This document shows, piece after piece, positions 43,533 to 50,554 of a stretch of 64,000 bases of DNA. The notes under the pieces were generated by a model, which ran no database searches, was not told the origin of the DNA, and worked only from the letters and a program-made list of their open reading frames with translations. Origin of the DNA: Acidimicrobiales bacterium (GTDB lineage: Bacteria > Actinomycetota > Acidimicrobiia > Acidimicrobiales > Poriferisodalaceae); NCBI GenBank assembly GCA_014239555.1, contig JAAZYR010000002.1, positions 124,001 through 188,000 of the forward strand. The letters run 5' to 3'. A program made the translations under genes and the position numbers. Positions within the stretch are counted from its first letter, which is position 1, and every line of letters starts with the position of its first letter.

Positions 43533-45392
43533 ATGCACATTGAGAAGATCCAGAGTCCAGCAGATCTGCGTGCACTTGACGACGATCAGCTTCTAGAACT
43601 TTGCGAAGAAATCCGAGAATTTTTGGTTGACGCGGTCTCTCGCACCGGGGGTCATCTAGGTTCCAACTTAGGTGCGGTCGAGTTAACCATCGCCGTGCAC
43701 AGAGTTTTTGAATCGCCTCGCGATGCGATTGTGTGGGATACCGGTCATCAGGCCTACGTCCATAAAATCCTCACAGGTCGGGCGGCTGAATTTGACACGC
43801 TGAGGCAAAGGCACGGATTATCCGGCTATCCCAAGCCGGAAGAATCTGAACATGACTTTATTGAAAACAGTCACGCTTCAGCTTCTTTGAGTTGGGCCTC
43901 GGGCCTCGCTACTGGGTTTGAGCTGACAGGCCACGAGCATCGTCGCGTCGTTGCGGTTATCGGCGACGGCTCGATGACAGGAGGCATGGCCTTCGAAGCT
44001 CTGAACAACCTTGGTCACTACGGCCAGCGCGCAGTAATCATTTTGAATGACAACGGAAGGTCCTACGCTCCCACGGTAAGCCGGCTGGCAACAGGGATGT
44101 CACGACTGCGTCAGTCCCCGAACTACCTCAAGGGGCGGCAAGCGGTCACCAACATTTTGGACCGTTTACCTCTCGGCGTCGAGGTTAAGCGTGGTTTGTC
44201 AGGAGCGGCGGCTGCGATGCGGGAGATGTGGGAACCACCCGCTTTTTTCGAAACACTTGGGGTGCGCTATCTAGGTCCGATTGACGGGCACGACATTGGC
44301 GCGCTGGAATCCGCTCTCCGAGATGCTTCGTCCTACGAAGACGGCCCCATCGTTGTCCATGTCCTCACCGATAAAGGACGCGGCTACGCGCCTGCCGAAG
44401 CCGACGAGGAAAAACACCTCCACGACATCGGTCTCTTCGATCCCGCAACCGGCAACTCGCCTTCTGCTGGAGGCGCTAACTTCACCTCCGAATTCAGTCG
44501 TGCTTTGTTAGACATAGCGGACCGCCGCTCGGACGTGGTTGCCATTACCGCTGCGATGCCTGGATCTACAGGGTTAATCCCATTTCAGGACCGTTACCCG
44601 GACCGCTTCTTCGATGTAGGTATCGCCGAACAGCATGCGCTGACGTCGGCTGCCGGTATGGCTCGGGCGGGGTTGCGCCCATTTGTTGCCATTTACTCAA
44701 CTTTCTTGGCACGCGGCTTCGATCAGGTGATGTACGACATTGGATTGCATCAGCTACCGGTCATTATCTGTATCGATAGAGCGGGAGTAACTGGTCCAGA
44801 TGGACCGTCACATCACGGGATTCATGACATTGCTATGTATGCCCGGGTACCCGGGATGACTATTTTGGCTCCCTCATCGGTTCAGGAACTTTCTGCAATG
44901 ATGGAGCAGGCGCTCAAAATAGACGACGGGCCCGTTGCAATCCGTTGGCCTAGAGGTAATGCCCAAGAGTCACGGATCGTTGGAAACGGATTAAGCGCCC
45001 GACAAGTTCGAAAAGGGAGTGATGCTGCCATCTTGGCGGCTGGGCCGATGTTGCAGGCGGCAGAAGCCGCAGCGGATCTCCTCACACAAGAGGGTGTTGA
45101 TGCAGCTGTTTGGGATCCAAGGGTTCTCAAACCAGTTGACCGCGACATGATTCGTTCAGTAATTGATTTGCCTCTTGTTGTGACCGTTGAGGACGGCAGC
45201 AGAGTTGGGGGCTTCGGCAGTCTGGTAACAGACGCTTTGCAACGCCGGCAGGGTCAAATTCCTCGGTTGTTGCAGTTGGGCACTCCAGATGAATACTTGC
45301 CTCACGGCACCGCAGCCGAGTTACACGCCGAATTCGGTCTTGATGCTTCTGGCATAGCCGCTGAAGTCATTAAGGCTCTTGAATCCAGCTGA
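43533..45392 (+). CDS. dxs: 1-deoxy-D-xylulose-5-phosphate synthase
   Basis: 619 residues. Dxs condenses pyruvate and glyceraldehyde-3-phosphate with thiamine diphosphate, the first step of the MEP isoprenoid pathway. Motifs: TGGHLGSNLGAVELT, VWDTGHQAYVHKILTGR, the ThDP-binding GDGSMTGGMAFEALNN, FEALG and IDGHDI regions, and in the second half IAEQHALTSAAGMA and GVTGPDGPSHHGIHD. It ends at a strong hairpin. Together with ispE it shows isoprenoids are made by the MEP route here. Confidence 0.98.
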   Translation: MHIEKIQSPADLRALDDDQLLELCEEIREFLVDAVSRTGGHLGSNLGAVELTIAVHRVFESPRDAIVWDTGHQAYVHKILTGRAAEFDTLRQRHGLSGYPKPEESEHDFIENSHASASLSWASGLATGFELTGHEHRRVVAVIGDGSMTGGMAFEALNNLGHYGQRAVIILNDNGRSYAPTVSRLATGMSRLRQSPNYLKGRQAVTNILDRLPLGVEVKRGLSGAAAAMREMWEPPAFFETLGVRYLGPIDGHDIGALESALRDASSYEDGPIVVHVLTDKGRGYAPAEADEEKHLHDIGLFDPATGNSPSAGGANFTSEFSRALLDIADRRSDVVAITAAMPGSTGLIPFQDRYPDRFFDVGIAEQHALTSAAGMARAGLRPFVAIYSTFLARGFDQVMYDIGLHQLPVIICIDRAGVTGPDGPSHHGIHDIAMYARVPGMTILAPSSVQELSAMMEQALKIDDGPVAIRWPRGNAQESRIVGNGLSARQVRKGSDAAILAAGPMLQAAEAAADLLTQEGVDAAVWDPRVLKPVDRDMIRSVIDLPLVVTVEDGSRVGGFGSLVTDALQRRQGQIPRLLQLGTPDEYLPHGTAAELHAEFGLDASGIAAEVIKALESS

Positions 45393-45430
45393 AGGCGTCG
45401 CTGCCAACTTCGAGCAGCCATTCGAACGCG

Positions 45431-45471
45431 CAACGACCGCTCATCCCCATGGCCGGGACAAGCGGTCGTTG
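45431..45471. terminator. Bidirectional terminator hairpin between dxs and the thiolase gene
   Basis: Perfect 11-bp stem CAACGACCGCT (45431-45441) / AGCGGTCGTTG (45461-45471) with a 19-nt loop, between two convergent genes. The following AATAATT is only weakly U-rich. Confidence 0.7.
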
Positions 45472-45492
45472 AATAATTAGCGTTCGGTTGAA

Positions 45493-46683
45493 CTAGCCCA
45501 CTTCGGAACCGACAACCGCAACAAAAGACACGCAAGCCCCAGGTTGGCCGCCGAGGTTATGAGTTAGACCAAGCGTCCTATCGGAGTCGATCTGGCGTTC
45601 TGGAGGTGCTTCACCCCTTAGCTGCAACCAACACTCAAATAGCATTCGCAAGCCAGAGGCACCAATTGGGTGGCCGAAGCTCTTGAGTCCGCCGTCTGGG
45701 TTTACTGGCAGATCGCCATCGAGGTCAAATGATCCATTAAGGGCCTCTTTCCAGGCGGTTCCCTCTTCTGCGAAACCTAAATCTTCCATGAGAACCAGCT
45801 CAGTCGGAGTGAAGCAGTCGTGAACCTCTGCCATCGCTATTTGACTACGTGGATCACTAATACCGGCCTGCTTGTAGGCCTCCTCCGCTGAGGTGCGTAC
45901 TTCGCGGAACGTTGTGTAGTCATAGCTTGTGTCCAGGGCCCCAGTTGCTGGCCCAGAAGAGAAGCTCAACGCCTTCACATAGAGCGGCTTGTCTGTATAG
46001 CGGTGGGCATCTTCCGCCCGAACGATTACGGCTGCTGCCGAACCGTCACTTACCCCGGAGCAATCAAAAATTCCCAAGGGGCCTGCAACGAGCGGAGAGC
46101 CAGCAATGGTCTCTTTAGCCACTTCTTTGCGGAATTGTGCCCGTGGGTTCAGAGCACCATTTTTGTGGTTCTTCCAAGCGATGCGAGTAAGCACTTCTTT
46201 CATCGTCTCTTCGTCGAGACCATGCTTGTGGGCGTAGGCCGGCGCGAGAAGACTGAAGGTTGCTGGCGCCGTAAGCGATGAATCGGTTCCGTCGCTAGGA
46301 GGTCGACTGCCGGTGAGTCCGGAGTATCCGCTGTCCTTGAGCTTTTCCACTCCGATAGCCATGACAACGTCATATGCGCCCGACGCCACTGCGTAGCAAG
46401 CATTTCTGAATGCCTCTGACCCCGTTGCGCACATGTTCTCTACGCGGGTAACCGGTTTGTAGTCGATTTGTAGTGGCTTTGAGAGAGTGAGTCCCGATAC
46501 ACCCGATCCCATAGTCCCTAGCCAGAAGGCGTCAATGTCGTCCTGGGTTACCCCAGCTGAGGCATATGCCTCGTGTGCCGCGTCGATGAGCATGTCATCG
46601 GCGCCCTTATCCCAGTGCTCGCCGAAGGGCGTGCAGCCCATACCGACGATGGCGACCTGGTCCTTTATGCCATGAGAGGCCAT
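45493..46683 (-). CDS. SCP2-type thiolase (acetyl-CoA acetyltransferase family)
   Basis: 396 residues from ATG 46683, preceded by AAGGAAAAGGGA. The nucleophilic Cys lies in VENMCATGSEAFRNACYAV; the HDCF motif (AEVHDCFTPTE), the KSFGHPIGASGLRM His motif, and the HNLGGQPGACVSFVAVVG end are typical of thiolases related to sterol-carrier-protein-2 thiolase and archaeal acetoacetyl-CoA thiolase. It lies just downstream of an HMG-CoA-synthase-like/DUF35 fusion gene, the archaeal thiolase-HMGCS-DUF35 combination. A 17-bp palindrome sits 22 bp before its start, so it is probably separately regulated. Substrate unknown. Confidence 0.92.
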   Translation of the reverse strand: MASHGIKDQVAIVGMGCTPFGEHWDKGADDMLIDAAHEAYASAGVTQDDIDAFWLGTMGSGVSGLTLSKPLQIDYKPVTRVENMCATGSEAFRNACYAVASGAYDVVMAIGVEKLKDSGYSGLTGSRPPSDGTDSSLTAPATFSLLAPAYAHKHGLDEETMKEVLTRIAWKNHKNGALNPRAQFRKEVAKETIAGSPLVAGPLGIFDCSGVSDGSAAAVIVRAEDAHRYTDKPLYVKALSFSSGPATGALDTSYDYTTFREVRTSAEEAYKQAGISDPRSQIAMAEVHDCFTPTELVLMEDLGFAEEGTAWKEALNGSFDLDGDLPVNPDGGLKSFGHPIGASGLRMLFECWLQLRGEAPPERQIDSDRTLGLTHNLGGQPGACVSFVAVVGSEVG

Positions 46684-46704
46684 GTCCCTTTTCCTTTGTC
46701 GTGT

Positions 46705-46721
46705 TCTACCAGTTTGGTAGA
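46705..46721. promoter_or_regulatory. 17-bp palindromic operator upstream of the thiolase gene
   Basis: TCTACCA-GTT-TGGTAGA is a perfect 7-3-7 inverted repeat 22-38 bp before the thiolase ATG, where a repressor would block the promoter. Its form is that of TetR-family operators. No copy was found elsewhere in the window by eye. Confidence 0.6.
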
Positions 46722-46728
46722 TAAAGAT

Positions 46729-46746
46729 GTATCCGTGCACGGATAC
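46729..46746 (-). terminator. Palindromic hairpin after the HMGCS-like gene
   Basis: GTATCCGTGCACGGATAC is a perfect 18-bp palindrome, 13 bp past the HMGCS-like stop; on the minus strand it folds as a 7-bp stem with a TGCA loop followed by the T-rich ATCTTTATCT. It may terminate that gene or be a second operator for the thiolase. Confidence 0.5.
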
Positions 46747-46759
46747 TAGTTATTGCCGC

Positions 46760-48157
46760 TCAATCTGTGAGTGGGCGAGCCTTCCAAAAGTAGTTGTGAA
46801 TGCCTTGTGCGGTGAACAAACGGCGAAATGTCATCTCTACGCGGTCTCCGATTTTGACTTCGTTCGGGTCGACATCAGTCATCTCTGCCTGAAATCTTCC
46901 CCCTCCATCAAAGTCGATGACGACGGCAACAGTTGGAGGAGACAACGAAAACGCCAAGTAGTCAACGGTGAATGTTGCAATGGTGGCGGGCACATCCGCC
47001 ATACTGATTCGTTCCATATCGTCCACCGCTCCACCATCCATCGAAACCCTCATCGGTGGCAGGTGGATAGCTCCGGACGCACGGTCGCGTGAGCCAACGA
47101 ACGCGTACTTCCAATCTTCGGATCGAGATGTCGGAGGTGCGCCGGGACGATCGGGATCTGGACGCCGTGGCGGTTCGCGATCAAGGAAACCACGCCATGT
47201 GAGATAAAGGTTGTATTCGAGGTTGTCACTTCCGGCTTCGATTTGGGCTTCGACGGTAGCGAACGGTGTGTAGTCAGATATGGCATCGGTTGTGCGCATG
47301 ACGCTTGCATAGGCGCCATCAGCGAGGTGCACGCACAGAATGGTTTCGCCTGGTTCGGCTTGATCAAGAACTGACGCAACGAGAACCGGAAGTTGAGCCG
47401 CCCCTGGATTGCCAATGCGCCCAGTGAGGTCATCAACCAATTTGTCACCGGCGATCCTTGATAAACCCCGTACTGCTCGCGCGTGCAGGCCAGCGATGAC
47501 CACCTTGTCAATATCTTCCATCTCAACGTTCGCAGATTTGGTTGCTCGCCCTATCGCGTCTTCCGCTAACGCCAAATACGCCTGTTCTCCGAAACGTTCC
47601 TCCCATATTCGGCTTGAGGTATCACCGGGAAGCCGGTAGCGATCGAGGAATTCACCTGTTGAAGCTGCAAATCCCAGCGTATGAGCGAGAACTGGAGCAT
47701 CTTCGTCATCACCGAAGATGACCGCTGCAGCTCCGTCACCGCCGTTGCTCTCATCGTTGCTAGTGGGATTACCGGTACGTAGATCGGATACGACAGCCAT
47801 TGATATGCCTGGGGTGCCCTTGGCACCCAGAATTGCAGCTTCCGCCGATCGAGCTGACCCACCTGCATCAACAGCCCATGTGTCTTGTGGAAGGTCAAGC
47901 GCAGCCTGAATAGCTGTCGCATTGGTTTTGTCTAGATAGGCAGGGTTTGCAGTAGCGAACCAAATGGAAGATGGCGTTACCGTGCTCCCACGCAAGGCGT
48001 TACGGGCAGCCTCGACACCCATGGTGGTGGTGTCTTCGTCGTATCCAGCTACGGCACGATGACCGCGCCCTCCCCCTGCCCCCATTGCCGCCGTGATCTT
48101 TGAACGATCTAACCGGTAGTAGGGCACGTAGGTGCCATAACCAATAATGCCTCTCAC
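46760..48157 (-). CDS. HMG-CoA-synthase-like protein fused to a DUF35 OB-fold domain, lacking the catalytic Cys
   Basis: 465 residues, GTG start. The N-terminal 300 residues have the archaeal/bacterial HMG-CoA synthase fold pattern (GYGTYVPYYRLDRSKI, YDEDTTTMGVEAARNAL, ATANPAYLDKTNAT, GGDGAAAVIFG, GEFLDRYRLPGD, AGLHARAVRGL). The C-terminal part (WRGFLDREPPRRPDP, then VDYLAFSLSPPTVAVVIDFDGGGRFQAEMTD, IGDRVEMTFRRLF) is a DUF35-like OB-fold domain that binds acyl-CoA partners. The nucleophilic Cys region reads VDAGGSARSAEAA with no Cys, so normal HMG-CoA synthesis is unlikely. The neighbouring thiolase suggests a thiolase/HMGCS-like/DUF35 complex. Function unknown. Confidence 0.85.
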   Translation of the reverse strand: MRGIIGYGTYVPYYRLDRSKITAAMGAGGGRGHRAVAGYDEDTTTMGVEAARNALRGSTVTPSSIWFATANPAYLDKTNATAIQAALDLPQDTWAVDAGGSARSAEAAILGAKGTPGISMAVVSDLRTGNPTSNDESNGGDGAAAVIFGDDEDAPVLAHTLGFAASTGEFLDRYRLPGDTSSRIWEERFGEQAYLALAEDAIGRATKSANVEMEDIDKVVIAGLHARAVRGLSRIAGDKLVDDLTGRIGNPGAAQLPVLVASVLDQAEPGETILCVHLADGAYASVMRTTDAISDYTPFATVEAQIEAGSDNLEYNLYLTWRGFLDREPPRRPDPDRPGAPPTSRSEDWKYAFVGSRDRASGAIHLPPMRVSMDGGAVDDMERISMADVPATIATFTVDYLAFSLSPPTVAVVIDFDGGGRFQAEMTDVDPNEVKIGDRVEMTFRRLFTAQGIHNYFWKARPLTD

Positions 48158-48238
48158 ATCGCCCCCATGGAGTTCAGTCGTACCGTGAGTCTAGGCAGCG
48201 CCTACGAGGCGATGCCATGTCGTGTCTAACTCAATCTT

Positions 48239-48856
48239 TTAGGTGGTAGCGAAATATGGATTTTCTCCGGATGTGTGGTCGGTTATGTCGACGACGTTTT
48301 CAACTCCATCGAGGAGTTCGATCAAAGTTTTTTCAATACCAGCCGTGACAGTCGCGTTTGCCATGCCGCAACCTTGACAACCTCCACCCAACTTGACCAG
48401 AACTGTGGAGCCTTCTACGCGCACCAGTTCCGCGTATCCACCATGCGCCGCTATTGATGGATTGATTCTTTTTACCAGCACCTCTTGGACCTGCTCTTCA
48501 AGCGTCCCCGACAAATCCAAGGTTGCGTTTGGACCAAGCTCCGGTCGATTCGGGTTACGCAGCACCAGACCAGCCTGGTTGGAGTTGCTTGGAAGGTCTA
48601 ACGTCGCGCCCTCTAGTTTGGCCAAATCTTTTCCGGGAGTTAATACGGTTAAGCCTCCGCCCACGTGCGTCGGTACGTCGTCGGCGTCCGCTTCGCTAAG
48701 CACCTCAAAGGCTAGATCGTAGGAGAAATCGACTCCTTGGACTCCAGTGACTTCGATCCTCAGGGCTAGTTGTTCCGCGTCATCTTCACCGGCACGCAAC
48801 TCAAGAACTTTTTCAAGCGCTGCTTCGGTAACGGTGACGATTTCTCGTTCAGACAT
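48239..48856 (-). CDS. NfuA-like iron-sulfur cluster carrier
   Basis: 205 residues. The C-terminal NifU-like domain carries the cluster-binding CxxC (LGGGCQGCGMANATV) after VKRINPSIAAHGGYAELV. The N-terminal 90 residues resemble the degenerate A-type carrier domain of NfuA and contain no Cys. Nfu proteins hand 4Fe-4S clusters to target enzymes. A TAGGCT box 6 nt before the ATG suggests a leaderless message. Confidence 0.93.
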   Translation of the reverse strand: MSEREIVTVTEAALEKVLELRAGEDDAEQLALRIEVTGVQGVDFSYDLAFEVLSEADADDVPTHVGGGLTVLTPGKDLAKLEGATLDLPSNSNQAGLVLRNPNRPELGPNATLDLSGTLEEQVQEVLVKRINPSIAAHGGYAELVRVEGSTVLVKLGGGCQGCGMANATVTAGIEKTLIELLDGVENVVDITDHTSGENPYFATT

Positions 48857-48862
48857 ACGGTC

Positions 48863-48868
48863 AGCCTA
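48863..48868 (-). promoter_or_regulatory. -10 element for a leaderless nfuA-like transcript
   Basis: TAGGCT on the minus strand ends 6 nt before the ATG at 48856, leaving no room for a 5' leader. Confidence 0.4.
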
Positions 48869-48970
48869 CAGTTCTGACCGTGGTGCGACATGGGACACAC
48901 AGCCAGGACCCGAGTAATGTCCTTGGCTTATACCGATCCGACCATCGGGGCGATCAACGAGTGAGGATTT

Positions 48971-49954
48971 ATGACATTTCGCGCAGTGCTCTTGACACAA
49001 GAAGACCGGAAGGTGACAGCAGAAGTCACGCAATTAGAAGATGCGCAACTTCCTGATGGCGAAGTAACAGTCGACATCTCCTACAGCACGCTCAACTACA
49101 AGGATGGAATGATCCTCAACGGCGTCGGTCGCCTAGTGCGTGATTATCCACATGTGCCTGGCATCGATTTCTCAGGCATTGTCAGCAAGTCTGCTGACGC
49201 GCGTTTTGTCGAAGGAGACAGAGTTGTCCTGACAGGCTGGAAGGTCGGCGAAGTTCACTGGGGCGGCTATGCCGAACGGGCTCGAGTCAGTGGTGACTGG
49301 TTAGTCAAACTCCCAACGGGCCTTTCTGAATTCGAAGCGATGAGCGTGGGTACCGCTGGGCTCACTTCAATGCTCGCTATGCAGACCCTTGAGGATCACG
49401 GCATCGGTTCTGGACCAGTGCTCGTTACGGGGGCCGCTGGCGGAGTCGGAAGCGTCGCTGTGCACCTACTTTCCCAAGCGGGCTACGAAGTCGCGGCGTC
49501 GACGGGGCGTCCTGAAACAAGCGATTATTTGACCAACTTGGGAGCGAGCCAAATCGTGTCACGCGAGGAACTTGCAGAACCGGCGTCAGGGCCACTTGCA
49601 TCCGAACGCTGGGGTGGGTGCATAGATGCGGTCGGCGACACAACGCTCGCGCATGTTCTTACCGAAATGCAATATGGGGCAAGCGTCGCTGCCTGCGGAC
49701 TTGCCGGGGGCCACGACCTCAGCACGACGGTGATTCCTTTCCTTCTCCGCGGGGTCAATCTGCTGGGAATCGACTCCGTTGTCTGCCCCTTTGAAACCAG
49801 GAACAGAGCCTGGTCGAGGCTCGATGAACTCCTTGACCGGGACACGCTCTCCCAGATGACGACCATGGTTGGCTTGGCTGATGTTCCAAAGCTGGGCTCA
49901 GACATCCTTGCTGGCCAGGTCCGAGGGCGCACCGTCGTTGATGTTCGGGCTTAG
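48971..49954 (+). CDS. AcuI/YhdH-family quinone-type reductase (acryloyl-CoA reductase-like)
   Basis: 327 residues of the medium-chain dehydrogenase superfamily, no zinc-binding residues. YSTLNYKDGMILNGVG, YPHVPGIDFSGIV, VLTGWKVGEVHWGGYAERAR, VGTAGLTSMLAM and the NADPH loop VTGAAGGVGSVAVHLL are characteristic of YhdH/AcuI. AcuI reduces acryloyl-CoA to propionyl-CoA, used to detoxify acrylate during DMSP breakdown in marine bacteria; YhdH in others has the same activity. No DMSP lyase or demethylase is visible nearby, so the role here is inferred from family. SD GAGGA before the ATG. Confidence 0.9.
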   Translation: MTFRAVLLTQEDRKVTAEVTQLEDAQLPDGEVTVDISYSTLNYKDGMILNGVGRLVRDYPHVPGIDFSGIVSKSADARFVEGDRVVLTGWKVGEVHWGGYAERARVSGDWLVKLPTGLSEFEAMSVGTAGLTSMLAMQTLEDHGIGSGPVLVTGAAGGVGSVAVHLLSQAGYEVAASTGRPETSDYLTNLGASQIVSREELAEPASGPLASERWGGCIDAVGDTTLAHVLTEMQYGASVAACGLAGGHDLSTTVIPFLLRGVNLLGIDSVVCPFETRNRAWSRLDELLDRDTLSQMTTMVGLADVPKLGSDILAGQVRGRTVVDVRA

Positions 49955-49972
49955 TTTCGGTATCGCGTCCAG

Positions 49973-50398
49973 CTAAGCGGCTGCTCTTCTCATCGGAATG
50001 TGCGGAATACCATCTTCGTCGAACTCTGGCCCACTTGGAACAAAACCCAGTTGGGTGTACCAGTCGCACAAATAGGACTGTGCCGAGAGCACCCAGGGTC
50101 CATCTGTCGTTGACAGTACGTGGTTAATGAGTTGCCGACTCAACCCCTTGGAGCGAGCATCACGTCGAGTGACGACCCGACCGATGCGTAAACAATCGAG
50201 TTCCTCTATGACTCGTAGATACGAAGCAAGTCCATCGTGGTCATCAATCCAAAGATGTAGCGCTTCGCTATCCAATGCATCAATTTCTGAATAAGCACAT
50301 TGTTGTTCAACTACAAAGACCTCAACTCGAAGCCGAAGGATCTCATAGAGACGTTCCACGGAAAGTTCTTCAAAAGCTGAAGAGTTGACGTCATTCAC
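49973..50398 (-). CDS. ElaA-like GNAT acetyltransferase
   Basis: 141 residues. The segment LYEILRLRVEVFVVEQQCAYSEIDALD is the hallmark of the ElaA branch of GNAT N-acetyltransferases, followed by LRIGRVVTRRDARSKGLSRQLI, which includes the acetyl-CoA-binding RxxGxG-like loop (ARSKGLS). Substrate unknown. The ATG overlaps the stop of the small membrane-protein gene upstream (ATGA), so translation is coupled with it. Confidence 0.9.
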   Translation of the reverse strand: MNDVNSSAFEELSVERLYEILRLRVEVFVVEQQCAYSEIDALDSEALHLWIDDHDGLASYLRVIEELDCLRIGRVVTRRDARSKGLSRQLINHVLSTTDGPWVLSAQSYLCDWYTQLGFVPSGPEFDEDGIPHIPMRRAAA

Positions 50399-50532
50399 AA
50401 CGCGGCCAGCAAGGCCGAGAAGCCAGCGAGGACCATCGCTGCTGACACCAAAACTGCTGTCCAGTGAATCAGCGGTCGTCGGTGGCGCAAAGAACGCAAG
50501 TCGCCGCTGGAGTCATATGTCCGCCGGTTCAT
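50395..50532 (-). CDS. Small single-pass membrane protein of unknown function
   Basis: 45 residues from ATG 50532: an N-terminal Arg-rich part (MNRRTYDSSGDLRSLRHRRP) followed by one membrane segment (LIHWTAVLVSAAMVLAGFSALLAAL) that reaches the C-terminus. The frame is open to 50607 but that start overlaps the ABC-F gene. It lies 22 bp after the ABC-F stop and overlaps the elaA-like start by 4 bases, an arrangement that supports real coding. No family recognised. Confidence 0.55.
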   Translation of the reverse strand: MNRRTYDSSGDLRSLRHRRPLIHWTAVLVSAAMVLAGFSALLAAL

Positions 50533-50554
50533 ATATCGCAGGGTAGCGGAGCGT

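Noticed and set aside
46760..48157. True HMG-CoA synthase of a mevalonate pathway
   Set aside because: The catalytic Cys is missing, and dxs and ispE show that isoprenoids use the MEP route.
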